NCBI GenBank assembly: GCA_017304945.1
Contig: JAFKLG010000062.1
Coordinates: 30,690 to 94,689 of the forward strand
From: Rhodospirillales bacterium
GTDB lineage: Bacteria; Pseudomonadota; Alphaproteobacteria; Acetobacterales; Acetobacteraceae
Length of the DNA: 64,000 bases
Direction of reading: 5' to 3'
The notes under the pieces are model-generated. The model made no database searches, was not told where the DNA came from, and saw nothing but the letters and a program-made list of their open reading frames with translations. Made by a program: the position numbers and the translations under genes. Of this stretch, positions 1 to 8,660 are shown piece by piece; position 1 is the first letter of the stretch, and every line of letters begins with the position of its first letter.

Positions 1-118
1 CGCAGATCACCATGCCCTTGGACACCTGGAAGGGGATGATCTCCTCCTCCATGATCCGTACCCAGCTCTCGAGCTTGCCGGGCAGCACCTTGTATTGGCG
101 CAGTTCATAGAACGCCAT
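1..118 (-). CDS. NIPSNAP family protein, N-terminal fragment
   Basis: Only the first 39 codons lie in the window; the gene continues past base 1. The start is ATG at 118, with a purine-rich GGGAGGGAT immediately upstream as ribosome binding site. The protein begins MAFYELRQYKVLPGKLESWV and continues with an amphipathic helix, the usual opening of the NIPSNAP fold (a dimeric alpha/beta-barrel domain of about 100 residues). Members are small cytoplasmic proteins of poorly defined function, often found in catabolic clusters. The gene is divergent from the ScfR regulator at 308, with 189 bp between them that must hold both promoters. Without the rest of the gene the exact family call is moderately sure. 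Confidence 0.75.
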   Translation of the reverse strand, partial: MAFYELRQYKVLPGKLESWVRIMEEEIIPFQVSKGMVIC

Positions 119-307
119 CGATCCCTCCCTTATTGTGGTCACGCCTGTTGCGGTCGCGACTCTGGCGCGATGCCGCCCGCCTGTCGAGGCACGCACCACA
201 CTACCGGTGGCAGGCGTCGGACGCCGGCGATCCGCGAGTCGACTTGAGCCACGCGAATCAGGTAAGCCGGTCCCCAGTCGACTGCGGAACGTGTAGAGGC
301 CGTCAAG

Positions 308-1708
308 ATGGCGCGCACCCTGATCGGCCGGACGGTCCGGCGCCTGCGCACCGAACGCGGCCTCTCCCAAAACGCGCTCGCCGCGCGGCTCGGCATCTCC
401 GCCAGCTACCTCAACCTGATCGAGCACGACCAGCGCGCCGTCACCGCCTCGCTGCTGATCAAGCTGGCCGAGACGCTCAACGTCGACCTGCGCGAACTCT
501 CGGGCAGCCAGGAGCGCCAGCTCGAAGTCGGCCTGCGCGAAGCCCTCGGCGACCCCCTGCTCGGGGCGGAAACCGTGCCTGAGACCGAACTCGAGGCGCT
601 GGTCGGCAGCAGCCCCAACGCCGCCCGCGCCGTGCTGGCGCTCTACCGCGCTTGGCGGGTCGCGCGCGAGGACGCGGGCGGCATCGCCCTGCCCTCCGGC
701 CGGCGCATCCTGCTGCCGAACGAGGAAGCCCGCGACCTGTTCGACGATCGCGCCAACCACTTCCCGGCGCTGGAAAGCGCCGCCGAGACCCTGGCCGCGC
801 AACTCGCCGCCGACAGTCCCGCCGAGATGAACCACGCAATCGCCGAACGCCTGCGCCGCGTGCACGAGGTGCGGGTCAGCGTCGGCGCGCTCGACGGCGC
901 GCTGCGCCGCTACGACCCGGCGACCCGCAGCCTCGCGCTGTCCGAGACGCTGCCGCGCGAGAGCCGCGGCTTCCACATGGCGTTCCAGCTCGCCTTGCTG
1001 GAAGCGCGCGAGGCGGTGGAGGCGGAGCTGCAGGCCGCCAATCCTTCCAGCCAGGAAGCCGCGATGTTGATCCGCATCGGGCTGCTGAACTACGTGGCCG
1101 GCGCGCTGCTGATGCCCTACGACGCGTTCCTGGCCGGTGCCCACGACCTGCGCCACGACATGGAAGCGGTGGCGGCCCGGTTCGGCGTGTCCTACGAGCA
1201 GGCCTGCCACCGGCTGTCCACGCTGCAGCGCCCAGGCGCGCGGGGCGTGCCGTTCTTCTTCCTGCGCGTCGATCCGGCGGGCAACGTCTCCAAGCGCTTC
1301 TCCGCCGCCGGGTTCCCGTTCGCACGCTATGGCGGCTCCTGCCCGCGCTGGGTGGTGCACACCGCCTTCGCGCAGCCGGGGTCGGTGCAGGTGCAAGTGG
1401 CCGAACTGCCGGACGGCGCCGCCTATCTGTGCTTCGCCCGCGCCGAAGCCCGCTCCGCGACGCGCTGGGGCGAGCCCCGGCCGATGCATGTCGTCGCCAT
1501 GGGGTGCGCCCTGACCCATGCGGGGGAGGTCGCCTATGCTGACGGGCTCGACCTCGAGCGCGCGCGGGTCGGGATCGGGCTGTCGTGCCGGCTGTGCGAC
1601 CGCCCCGACTGCCGCAGCCGCGCGTTCCCGCCGCTGGAGCACCGGCTGTCGCTCGACCCGCTCACCGCGGGCGCGACACCGTACCGGTTCGAGACCAAGC
1701 GGCGCTAG
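308..1708 (+). CDS. XRE/ScfR-type short-chain acyl-CoA-responsive transcriptional regulator
   Basis: A 466-residue cytoplasmic DNA-binding regulator. Residues about 6-65 form a clear XRE helix-turn-helix (GLSQNALAARLGISASYLNL). The middle has the IrrE-like region typical of this family, without an HExxH metal site (FHMAFQLALLE appears instead). The C-terminal third is the ScfR (short-chain fatty acyl-CoA regulator, PF09856-like) domain, ending in the cysteine cluster CRLCDRPDC near residue 427. Family members such as RamB and propionate regulators control acetyl-/propionyl-CoA metabolism in response to acyl-CoA. The ATG at 308 follows a GAGG motif 8 bases upstream. The length is normal for the family. 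The target genes cannot be deduced here; no glyoxylate or methylcitrate gene is adjacent. Confidence 0.88.
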   Translation: MARTLIGRTVRRLRTERGLSQNALAARLGISASYLNLIEHDQRAVTASLLIKLAETLNVDLRELSGSQERQLEVGLREALGDPLLGAETVPETELEALVGSSPNAARAVLALYRAWRVAREDAGGIALPSGRRILLPNEEARDLFDDRANHFPALESAAETLAAQLAADSPAEMNHAIAERLRRVHEVRVSVGALDGALRRYDPATRSLALSETLPRESRGFHMAFQLALLEAREAVEAELQAANPSSQEAAMLIRIGLLNYVAGALLMPYDAFLAGAHDLRHDMEAVAARFGVSYEQACHRLSTLQRPGARGVPFFFLRVDPAGNVSKRFSAAGFPFARYGGSCPRWVVHTAFAQPGSVQVQVAELPDGAAYLCFARAEARSATRWGEPRPMHVVAMGCALTHAGEVAYADGLDLERARVGIGLSCRLCDRPDCRSRAFPPLEHRLSLDPLTAGATPYRFETKRR

Positions 1709-1746
1709 AGCCTGTCCGGCTCACGTTCGCTCGCCGGCAGGCTCTA
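1706..1746 (+). terminator. Strong hairpin overlapping the stop codon of the ScfR gene
   Basis: The stop codon TAG at 1706 begins an inverted repeat TAGAGCCTG(t)CCGGC ... GCCGGCAGGCTCTA: 14 paired bases with one bulge around a 12-base loop (1721-1732). There is no T-tract after it, so it may be an intrinsic-like terminator, an mRNA 3' stabiliser or a REP-like element. The following 60 bases (1747-1808) carry a further TAG-bounded stretch that looks like an intergenic repeat but has no second copy here. Confidence 0.5.
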
Positions 1747-1979
1747 GCAGCTTGTTTGATCGCCTGATTCACGGCTCCGGCGAACACACCTCCGCCGATC
1801 ACGCTCTAGCGGGGCGGTCCGGCGCCTCAGCCCCCCGCACGCTTCGGTCCGACGCGCGCACGTTTCTCGTCCCATTGTGAGCCTTCGGCCGCCGCGCCGC
1901 GGCAACCTGCGACGGTCCGCCCGAGTTGGCCTTCCGAAGGCCGGGGACACCGCCCCGTCCCCGCCAACCTGGAGCCCGC

Positions 1980-2996
1980 ATGCCCCCCGACGATCCCGAC
2001 GCCTCCCGTCGTACCCTCATGGGCGGCCTGTCCGCCGGCCTGTTCGCCGCGCTTGCCACGCCGGCCGTCGCACAATCCGTGGCGCCGCCCGCAACCGCTC
2101 CGGTGAGTGACGGGCCGCGCCTCAGCGACCCGCGCAACGCCTATCCGCGCCCGCCCTTCCCGGCCCAGCAGCAGGATCCGCCCGGCCTCGCCGGCGCGAT
2201 GGACCCGCGTCCGGATCATGGCGAGCAGAGCTATCGCGGCAGCCGCAAGCTGGTCGGCCGCAAGGCGCTGATCACCGGCGGCGATTCCGGCATTGGCCGG
2301 GCCGCCGCGATCGCCTTCGCGCGCGAGGGCGCGGACGTGGCGTTCAACTACCTGCCAGTCGAGGAGCCGGATGCACGTGAGGTGGTGCGCCTGATCGAGG
2401 ATGCAGGCCGCAAGGCGATCCCGTTGCCTGGCGACATTCGCGACGAGGCGTTCTGCACCAAGCTGGTGGCCGACGCGGCGCAGGCGATGGGCGGGCTGGA
2501 TATCCTGGTCAACAACGCCGCCAAGCAACGATCTGTCGATCACCTGCAGGACATCACGACCGAGCAGTTCGACGCGGTGTTCAAGACGAACGTGTATGCG
2601 ATGTTCTGGATCACCAAGGCGGCGCTCGCGCATTTGCCGCCGGGGGCGACGATCATCAACACGAGTTCGGTGAACGCCTACGATCCCAGCCCGAACATCG
2701 TCGACTACGCGATGACCAAGGGCGCGATCATGATCTTCACCAAGGCGATGGCGAAGCAGCTCGCGCCGCAGGGGATCCGGGTCAACGCCGTCGCGCCGGG
2801 ACCGATCTGGACGCCGCTGCAACCGAGTGGCGGGCAGTCGCCCGACAAGCTGCCGAAATTCGGGGCGGACACCCCGCTGGGCCGGCCTGGCCAGCCGGCG
2901 GAACTCGCCGGCATCTACGTGCTGCTGGCGTCGCCGGATTCGAGCTTCGCGACTGGGCAGGTCTATGGCGCGGTGGGCGGGCGCGGCGGCCCGTAG
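1980..2996 (+). CDS. SDR family oxidoreductase with a Tat-like signal peptide (YghA-like)
   Basis: A 338-residue short-chain dehydrogenase/reductase. The ATG at 1980 is chosen because a GGAG lies upstream and because the protein then opens with a twin-arginine signal: SRRTLM near residue 9, a hydrophobic stretch, and an AVAQS cleavage-like site. After a proline-rich linker, the Rossmann domain shows TGGDSGIGRA near residue 98, an NNAA motif, and the catalytic pair Tyr243-x3-Lys247 (YAMTK). It resembles the E. coli YghA / glucose-ribitol dehydrogenase-like group, which acts on sugars or small alcohols with NAD(P)H. A secreted SDR would lack a cytoplasmic cofactor pool, so periplasmic location is inference. 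It stands alone between the ScfR gene and a convergent cupin. Confidence 0.85.
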   Translation: MPPDDPDASRRTLMGGLSAGLFAALATPAVAQSVAPPATAPVSDGPRLSDPRNAYPRPPFPAQQQDPPGLAGAMDPRPDHGEQSYRGSRKLVGRKALITGGDSGIGRAAAIAFAREGADVAFNYLPVEEPDAREVVRLIEDAGRKAIPLPGDIRDEAFCTKLVADAAQAMGGLDILVNNAAKQRSVDHLQDITTEQFDAVFKTNVYAMFWITKAALAHLPPGATIINTSSVNAYDPSPNIVDYAMTKGAIMIFTKAMAKQLAPQGIRVNAVAPGPIWTPLQPSGGQSPDKLPKFGADTPLGRPGQPAELAGIYVLLASPDSSFATGQVYGAVGGRGGP

Positions 2997-3107
2997 CGGG
3001 TCGCCCGTCGGCGATCGCGGACGGGACCCGATCGCTTCATCCTCGAGGGCTACGTCTCCGGCGCCCTCGAGGCTTGGCTCGCTGGCGAGGCGCGCGAGCG
3101 CGAGAGG

Positions 3108-3614
3108 TCAGCGCGCCTCGGCCCAGAGCCGGCGGAGCGCCCCGTGTTCCCCGCCGACCGGATCGGCGGCCGGCATCGGCACCGCGGCGATCGCGCGAAC
3201 CACGGTCGGGTGCTCCTCGGGCGCGCCGCGATGCAGGTCGGGGTCGGGCGCGCCGGCGGGATAGCCGCCCACCACCAGCAGGTCGTCCGTTTGGCTGCGG
3301 CGGCAGTGACCGACCCCGGCCGGCAGCACCACCACGTCCCCCGCCTGCACGCGCAGCACCGGGCCGGTCGGACCGCCGAACTGTACCTCGACGGCGCCGG
3401 CGGCGATGCCCAGCACCTCGTGGGCGTTGGCGTGGAAATGGTGGAACGGGTAGACGCCGTTGCGCCAGGCCGGCGGCCAGGCATGCGCGGCGAACAGCCG
3501 CTCGATGGCCGACGGATCGGCGGGCACCGCCCCCCGATAGACCAGCAGCGGCAGCGAGGAGTTCGGGATCGCCCCGTCATCGGACAGGTGGAAAGTCTCC
3601 GGCTCCGGCATCAT
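3108..3614 (-). CDS. Cupin-domain protein (YjlB-like)
   Basis: A 168-residue protein with a single cupin barrel. It carries HHFHANAHEVLGIAAG (residues about 60-75, metal-binding-type histidines and a Glu) and a second motif around VVLPAGVGH. The start is the first of two ATGs at 3614, preceded by GGAGG. This ATG overlaps the stop of the upstream exonuclease gene as ATGA, so the two are probably co-transcribed and translationally coupled. YjlB-type cupins have no assigned reaction; the histidine pattern suggests a bound metal ion and a small-molecule dioxygenase, isomerase or sensor role. Cytoplasmic; no signal peptide. The C-terminal tail is shorter and less conserved. Confidence 0.82.
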   Translation of the reverse strand: MMPEPETFHLSDDGAIPNSSLPLLVYRGAVPADPSAIERLFAAHAWPPAWRNGVYPFHHFHANAHEVLGIAAGAVEVQFGGPTGPVLRVQAGDVVVLPAGVGHCRRSQTDDLLVVGGYPAGAPDPDLHRGAPEEHPTVVRAIAAVPMPAADPVGGEHGALRRLWAEAR

Positions 3615-4702
3615 GCATCCTCCGTTTTCAACGCGGGTGTGGTGGGGGGCGGGCTGGATGCGCCGGAGTCGGGGGCGTCCTCCGCCTCGTCCTCCTCGCC
3701 GTAGCCCACCAGGCGAAGCGCGCGACCGCGGATGCCGCGCGCGGCCGCGGCGTGGATCAGCGCCTCCTCCCGCCCATGCGTCACCCAGACCTCGGGCGCG
3801 CCCACGTCGTCCAGCGTCGCGTTCAACTCGTTCCAATCGGCATGGTCCGAAATCACCAGCGGCAGTTCCACCCCGCGGCTGCGGGCGCGCTGGCGCACCC
3901 GCATCCAGCCGGAGGCCAGCGACACCACGGGGTCTTCGAGCCGCCGCGCCCAGCGGTCCGCGATTGCACCCGGCGGCGCCAGCACGATCTCCCCGGCGAG
4001 CGAACCCTTGGCCGCCGCGGTGGCGGGCCGCAGCTCCCCCAGGCGGACCCCGCAAGCTTCGTAAACCTGGCACATCGCGACCAGCGCGCCGTGCAGCCAG
4101 ATCGGCCGGTCCCAGCCCGCCGCCCGCAGCAATGCGATCAGCCGCTGGCACTTGCCCAGCGCGTAGCACCCGACGACATGCGTCCGTTCGGGAAACAGCG
4201 CGACGCTTTCCAGCAGGCGCGCGATCTCGTGCGCCGGCGACGGGTGCACGAAGACCGGCAGCGCGAAGGTCGCCTCGGTGACGAACACGTCGCAGCCGAT
4301 CGGCTCGAACGACAGGCAGGTGGGATCCGGCACCCGCTTGTAGTCGCCGCTCACCACCGCGCGGCTGCCGCGATACTCCATCGCGACCTGCGCACTGCCC
4401 AGCACGTGACCGGCGGGCTGCAGCCAGACCCGCACGTCGCCGATCGTCAGAGGCTCGCCCCAGGCCAGCGCCTGCTGCACGGTGCCGGCCCGATCCTCCC
4501 CCATGCGGGCGCGCATCACCGCCAGGGTTTCGGCACTGGCCAGCACGGCGGCATGGCCGGGCCGCGCGTGATCGGAATGCGCATGGGTGACGATCGCCCG
4601 CGGCACCGGGCGCACGGGATCGATGAAGAACCCGCCGGGCTCGCAATGGAGCCCTTGCGGCAGCACCTTCAGCCAGGTCTCGGGATGCGGCATCGCCTGC
4701 AT
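3611..4702 (-). CDS. Ligase-associated DNA exonuclease (metallo-beta-lactamase/CPSF fold)
   Basis: A 363-residue metallo-beta-lactamase superfamily nuclease of the ligase-associated type (TIGR04122-like). The signature THAHSDHA lies near residue 40, giving the zinc-binding HxHxDH. GHVLGSAQV near residue 98 and SGDYK near residue 119 follow, and a C-terminal beta-CASP-like region contains ISDHADW and THGREE. Relatives process DNA ends and are normally encoded beside an ATP-dependent DNA ligase and a helicase (Lhr-type) in a repair operon. Here neither partner is in view: the downstream gene is a cupin with an ATGA overlap, and upstream is a convergent-free gap before a VOC gene on the same strand. 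The C-terminus has an acidic, Ser/Pro-rich tail of about 30 residues. Confidence 0.88.
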   Translation of the reverse strand: MQAMPHPETWLKVLPQGLHCEPGGFFIDPVRPVPRAIVTHAHSDHARPGHAAVLASAETLAVMRARMGEDRAGTVQQALAWGEPLTIGDVRVWLQPAGHVLGSAQVAMEYRGSRAVVSGDYKRVPDPTCLSFEPIGCDVFVTEATFALPVFVHPSPAHEIARLLESVALFPERTHVVGCYALGKCQRLIALLRAAGWDRPIWLHGALVAMCQVYEACGVRLGELRPATAAAKGSLAGEIVLAPPGAIADRWARRLEDPVVSLASGWMRVRQRARSRGVELPLVISDHADWNELNATLDDVGAPEVWVTHGREEALIHAAAARGIRGRALRLVGYGEEDEAEDAPDSGASSPPPTTPALKTEDA

Positions 4703-4734
4703 GTTGGCGCGCCGCCCCCTCGGTGAAAGTCCCG

Positions 4735-5118
4735 CTACCCGCGCTGGATCAGCTCGATCGTGACGTTCTGGGGGGCGGTCAGGAAGGCGATGCGCACGCC
4801 CGGCCGCGCGGTGGTCGGCTCCATCGTGAACACGACACCCTTGGCCTTCAGCTCCGCCACCGCGGAATCGAGGTCGGGGACCGTGAGGCCGAAATGATCC
4901 AACCCGAGATAGGGACTCTGCGGCGCCGGGGCGGCCTTGCCCTCGGCAGCCTGGGCGAGGAAAACCTTCTGCCCGGCCAGGTTCAGGTCGATCCGCGTCG
5001 CGCCGTCCGCCTGTTTGGTGCGGATGATGTCGGCACCGAGCTTGTCGTGGTACCAGGCTGCCGTGGCCTCCGGGTCCGGCGACCGCAGATGAATGTGCTC
5101 CCAGGTGAACTTGGCCAT
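4735..5118 (-). CDS. VOC-family (glyoxalase I-like) metalloprotein
   Basis: A 127-residue single vicinal-oxygen-chelate domain of two beta-alpha-beta-beta-beta modules. Visible ligands are the N-terminal histidines in WEHIHLRSPD (residues 7-16), a second His in LGLDHFGL, and the C-terminal Glu in VTIELIQRG, the usual H/H/E metal set. The ATG at 5118 has a good GGGAGGG ribosome site. The stop is a TAG at 4737. Members include lactoylglutathione lyases, fosfomycin-type resistance proteins and methylmalonyl-CoA epimerases; nothing here separates these, so the substrate is unknown. It is divergent from mpg at 5167, with only 48 bp between starts. Confidence 0.85.
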   Translation of the reverse strand: MAKFTWEHIHLRSPDPEATAAWYHDKLGADIIRTKQADGATRIDLNLAGQKVFLAQAAEGKAAPAPQSPYLGLDHFGLTVPDLDSAVAELKAKGVVFTMEPTTARPGVRIAFLTAPQNVTIELIQRG

Positions 5119-5166
5119 CCTCTTCCCTCCCGATCGATCCGGCATCAACCCACCCCGGCGTGCCTG

Positions 5167-5784
5167 ATGCAAGATGGACCCCTGCCGCGTGCGCTGCTGC
5201 CGGCCGCGACCGAGGCGATGGCGCGCTTCCTGATCGGCTGCCGCGTGGTGCGCATCATGCCGGACGGACCGCGGATCGGCCGCATCGTCGAGACCGAGGC
5301 GTATTTGCCCGACGACGCGGCCTCCCACAGTTTCCGCGGTGTCACGCCGCGCAACCGCGCGATGTTCCTCGGCCCCGGCCACGCCTACGTCTACCGCGCC
5401 TATGGGACGGCCTGGATGCTGAACGTCTCGGCGGAGCCGGCGGGGATCGGCGCGGGCGTGCTCATCCGCGCGCTGGAGCCGCTCGTGGGGCTGGAGGCGA
5501 TGCGCGCCGACCGTGGCGGGGTGCCGGATCGCGACCTTGCACGCGGCCCGGGGCGGCTGGCCGCGGCCTTGGCGATCGATCGCAGCCTGGACGGCATCGA
5601 CCTGCTCGCCGAGGGGCCGCTGTATCTGGCGCCGCCGCCCGAACCGGCCGGCGTCTTGGGCATCTCCACCCGCATCGGCATCACCAAGGATGCCCACCGG
5701 CCGCTGCGCTTCTTCCAGCGGGGGAGTCGCTTCGTCAGCGGGCCGGCGGCGCTCAACCGCGGCGACCCGATCGCGGCAGGGTGA
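5167..5784 (+). CDS. mpg: DNA-3-methyladenine glycosylase, AAG/MPG family
   Basis: A 205-residue base-excision repair enzyme that removes alkylated purines such as 3-methyladenine from DNA. The family hallmark ETEAY sits at residues 42-46, with the second Glu being the likely general base. It is followed by [10 protein letters not shown] (substrate pocket tyrosines) and [12 protein letters not shown], the conserved RGPG loop. The length is normal for bacterial members (about 200). The start at 5167 is the first ATG in frame next to the divergent VOC gene; upstream in-frame sequence lies antisense to that gene and was not used. It is followed after 46 bp by aat on the same strand, so a small operon with aat and the secreted protein at 6502 is likely. 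Confidence 0.93.
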   Translation: MQDGPLPRALLPAATEAMARFLIGCRVVRIMPDGPRIGRIVETEAYLPDDAASHSFRGVTPRNRAMFLGPGHAYVYRAYGTAWMLNVSAEPAGIGAGVLIRALEPLVGLEAMRADRGGVPDRDLARGPGRLAAALAIDRSLDGIDLLAEGPLYLAPPPEPAGVLGISTRIGITKDAHRPLRFFQRGSRFVSGPAALNRGDPIAAG

Positions 5785-5830
5785 CGAATCGGTCCTTTCC
5801 TTCCGCGCGCCCCGTCGCCAGAGTGCAGCC

Positions 5831-6505
5831 ATGTCCCGACGCATCGTCGAGATCACGCCGGAGCTGATGCTGCGGGCCTACCGTCACGGGCTGTTCCCGA
5901 TGGCGGAGAGCCGACTCGGCGATCGGCTGTACTGGCTGGACCCGGAACGCCGCGGCGTGCTGCCGCTCGAGCAGTTCCATCTCTCCCGCCGGCTGATGCG
6001 CACCGCGCTGTCGGGCGCGTTCGAGGTCACCGCCGACCGCGACTTCGCGGCCACCATCGCCGGTTGCGCCACGCCTGCGCCCGGGCGCGAGGACACCTGG
6101 ATCAACCCGCAGATCGAGCGCCTGTTCCGTGAGCTGCACCGGATGGGGCACGCGCATTCGGTCGAGTGCTGGCGCGACGGCATGCTGGTGGGCGGGCTCT
6201 ACGGGGTGGTGCTGGGAGCGGCCTTCTTCGGGGAGAGCATGTTCAGCTTCGTCTCCGACGCCTCCAAGGTCGCGCTGGTGCACCTGATCGCGCGGCTCAA
6301 GCTGGGCGGCTTCACCTTGCTGGACACGCAGTTCGTCACCACCCATCTGACCCAGTTCGGCGCCATCGAGATCCCCCGCGCGCTCTACAAGGCGCAGCTC
6401 GCGGCCGCGGTCGACCGGCCGGCCACGTGGCTGGCAACCCCCGATCCAGCGGCCCTGGAGGCGACCATCCGCGCGTTGCGCGGACGGGAAGGAGACCATG
6501 CATGA
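5831..6505 (+). CDS. aat: Leucyl/phenylalanyl-tRNA--protein transferase
   Basis: A 224-residue cytoplasmic aminoacyl transferase of the N-degron pathway. It attaches Leu or Phe from charged tRNA to proteins with N-terminal Arg or Lys, marking them for ClpAP. The sequence shows the family's opening AYRHGLFPM (residues 16-24), the TWINPQI element, GGLYGV and [14 protein letters not shown] near residues 134-147, then DTQFVTTHL. The ATG at 5831 fits the family N-terminus. The last codons overlap the next gene as ATGA at 6502-6505, so the secreted protein downstream is translationally coupled. Length and motifs are complete; no anomaly seen. Confidence 0.96.
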   Translation: MSRRIVEITPELMLRAYRHGLFPMAESRLGDRLYWLDPERRGVLPLEQFHLSRRLMRTALSGAFEVTADRDFAATIAGCATPAPGREDTWINPQIERLFRELHRMGHAHSVECWRDGMLVGGLYGVVLGAAFFGESMFSFVSDASKVALVHLIARLKLGGFTLLDTQFVTTHLTQFGAIEIPRALYKAQLAAAVDRPATWLATPDPAALEATIRALRGREGDHA

Positions 6506-7131
6506 CCCGCCGCGCGGCCCTGTTCAGCCTGTTCGCCGCCGCCATGCTGGCGGCACCCGCCGCGGCACCCGCCTGGGCCGAGGGGCCGCCCCGCATCCAG
6601 CCGACGCGGGACGTGACGGTGACCTATCGCGTGCTGTCGACGACCACGACGCCGGCCGGCATGCCGCGGCCGACCTCGCTGCGCATCAGTTTCGCGGCCG
6701 GCGGATCCCGGGTGCGGGTCGAGCCGGGCCTCGGGCCGATGTACCTGCTGCTGGACCGGCCGGCGCGACGCCTGACGCTGGTGATGCCGCCGCAGCACAG
6801 CCTGATGGACCTGCCCTACGACCCGTCGCGTGATCCGCAGCGCCTGGCCGAGGACGCGCGGTTCACCCGCCGTGGCGAGGCGACCATCGCCGGGCTGCGC
6901 TGCACCGAGTGGGACGTGCAGACCAGGGACGGCAAGGGCAGCGCCTGCCTCACGACGGACGGGGTGCTGCTGCAGGGGAGCGGCGCCGTCTCGCAGCAGC
7001 AAGGGGCGATCGAGGCGACCGACGTCTCCTACGCTCCGATCCCGCCCGACGCCCTGGCGCCGCCGCCCGGGTTCCAGCACATGGAGATGCCGCAGTTCCG
7101 GCTGCCGCAATCCGGCCCGGCCCGACCGTGA
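6502..7131 (+). CDS. Secreted protein of unknown function, DUF4412-like
   Basis: A 209-residue protein that I do not recognise firmly. It opens with a classical signal peptide ([19 protein letters not shown], cleavage probably after AWA near residue 27), so it is exported to the periplasm. The mature part is beta-rich: a repeated strand pattern with a short lipid-carrier-like motif set ([46 protein letters not shown]) that resembles DUF4412/LolA-type half-barrels. Two cysteines bracket the C-terminal third and may form a disulfide. The C-terminus is proline-rich. It starts inside the aat stop codon (ATGA), a strong operon signal, yet no functional link to tRNA transfer is known. Confidence 0.7.
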   Translation: MTRRAALFSLFAAAMLAAPAAAPAWAEGPPRIQPTRDVTVTYRVLSTTTTPAGMPRPTSLRISFAAGGSRVRVEPGLGPMYLLLDRPARRLTLVMPPQHSLMDLPYDPSRDPQRLAEDARFTRRGEATIAGLRCTEWDVQTRDGKGSACLTTDGVLLQGSGAVSQQQGAIEATDVSYAPIPPDALAPPPGFQHMEMPQFRLPQSGPARP

Positions 7132-7140
7132 CACCCACGC

Positions 7141-7177
7141 GCCCTCTCGCGCGCCGGTGTCGGGCGCGAGGGGATTG
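7141..7177 (+). terminator. Candidate terminator hairpin after the aat operon
   Basis: CTCGCGC and GCGCGAG form a seven-base stem extended by CCC/GGG on the outside, closing about 11 bases of loop just after the stop at 7131. No T-run follows, so the assignment rests on position and stem only. Confidence 0.35.
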
Positions 7178-7312
7178 GGACCGCCGCGCTCCGAACCAAG
7201 GATATGCCGCGCAGGCGTGCAAGCAGGCGGCCGACATCTCTGCTCTCTTTCATCCCCCCGTCACGCGACGGATCGACCGGTCCTGTAAAGTTCCAGCCCC
7301 CAGGAGGCGCCG

Positions 7313-8155
7313 ATGACCGTGCCGTGGCGCGACCGACGCGGTCGCCTGATCAAGCTCAAGGCGGTCGTCTTCCCGCTGCTGTTCGTCCCCGGCCTGCTCA
7401 CCGCGGCCTGGCTGGCGAGCGGGATGCTTGGCGCGCGCCCGATCACCGAGGCGATCCACGAGACGGGTCTCTGGGCGATCCGCTTCCTGCTGATCTCGCT
7501 GGCGATCACGCCGGCGGCGCGGCTGCTGAACTGGCCGCAGGTGCTGCTGGCGCGGCGCATGGTGGGACTGACCGCGCTGGCCTACGGCGTCGTGCATCTG
7601 CTGCTCTACATCGTCGACCAGAAGTTCGCGCTGCTGACCGTCGCCTCGGAGATCGCGCTTCGGTTCTATCTCACCATCGGCTTCGTCGCGCTGCTGGGTC
7701 TCGCCGCGCTGGGGATCACCTCGACCGACCGCGCGCTGCAGCGGATGGGGCGCAACTGGAAGCGGCTGCACCGGCTGGCCTACCCGATCGCGATCCTGGC
7801 CGCGCTGCACTACTTCATCCAATCGAAGGCCAACGTGTCGGAGCCGGTGTTCATCGCCGGGCTCTATGTCTGGCTGATGCTCTGGCGCGTGCTGCCGCAG
7901 GCGTGGCAGCGCCGCTGGGTGACGGCGCCCGTGCTGGCCGTTGTGGCCGGGCTCGCCACTGCCTGGATCGAGTTCGCCTGGTACGCGCTGGCGACCCGCA
8001 TCGACCCGTGGCGCGTGCTCGCGGCATCGGAGACGCTGCGCTACGGGTTGCGGCCGGCGCATTACGTCGTGCTGTGCGGGCTGGGAGTGGGGCTGCTGGT
8101 CGTGGCGCGCAAGGCGGCGCCGCTGCTGCCGGGGCTGCGGGCGCGAGGGGCCTGA
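7313..8155 (+). CDS. msrQ: MsrQ-like heme-binding membrane subunit (ferric reductase-like)
   Basis: A 280-residue inner-membrane protein with about seven hydrophobic helices. It contains the ferric-reductase/YedZ core: RRMVGLTALAYGVVHLLLY near residues 80-98 and RLHRLAYPIAILAALHYFI near residue 150. The histidines in these helices would ligate b-type heme. MsrQ passes electrons from the quinone pool to periplasmic MsrP, which repairs methionine sulfoxide. The protein is longer than the common 200-220-residue form because of two extra C-terminal helices. MsrP, the Tat-exported molybdoenzyme, is not adjacent on either side, so electron partner and name are inference. ATG at 7313 follows CAGGAGGCG. 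Confidence 0.75.
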   Translation: MTVPWRDRRGRLIKLKAVVFPLLFVPGLLTAAWLASGMLGARPITEAIHETGLWAIRFLLISLAITPAARLLNWPQVLLARRMVGLTALAYGVVHLLLYIVDQKFALLTVASEIALRFYLTIGFVALLGLAALGITSTDRALQRMGRNWKRLHRLAYPIAILAALHYFIQSKANVSEPVFIAGLYVWLMLWRVLPQAWQRRWVTAPVLAVVAGLATAWIEFAWYALATRIDPWRVLAASETLRYGLRPAHYVVLCGLGVGLLVVARKAAPLLPGLRARGA

Positions 8156-8263
8156 GCACGGGCGGCGAGTCTCGTGGAGCTCGTGCAGCAGATGGGGCGG
8201 GCTGCTTGCGGCTGGCGGACCAGATTGGCGTGCACGCGGTGTGGTGCCTGCGCTGGGATGGGC

Positions 8264-8660
8264 TCGTGCGGCGCGCACGAGCTGTGATTCACACAGAGGA
8301 AGAAGAAGAGGCACAGAGGTCACAGAGAGAGCCGGACCGTGGCGAGGGTCGGGCGTACGAACATTCTCAAAGAGTGCAGGCTGAGCATCGAATGGGAGAA
8401 CGGCAAGCGTACGGAGGCACGCGGCTGCAAACCTCTCGGCTCACTGAAAATCTCAAAGCTTCGCGTCACTCGGACGATCGCGCGGAGTCTCCAACGGGCA
8501 GCGATGCTTGCCGTTTTGACCGCAGAACGGGGTCTCGCACGAATAAGGTCCAGCCTCCCCTTGAGTTCCCCAAGCGGTCGCGACCCGCTCGGTCTCTCGG
8601 TGATCTCTGTGCCTCGTCTTCTTCCTCTGTGTGAATCAAAGCTCGGTCGTTCCGCACGAA
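8264..8660. repeat. Intergenic element bounded by about 72-bp imperfect inverted repeats
   Basis: The arm at 8264-8335 and the arm at 8588-8658 are reverse complements. The core TGATTCACACAGAGGAAGA is perfect, and the next 30 bases (gaggcacagag-g/a-tcac...) differ at only about five positions; a shorter match (CTCGTGCGG ... GAGCT) continues outside the core. The 250 bases between the arms contain no recognisable gene. The purine-rich CACAGAGG motif recalls small inverted-repeat elements seen in many bacteria. It may be a MITE-like element, but no target-site duplication could be fixed by eye. It fills most of the gene-free stretch 8156-8737. Confidence 0.7.
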
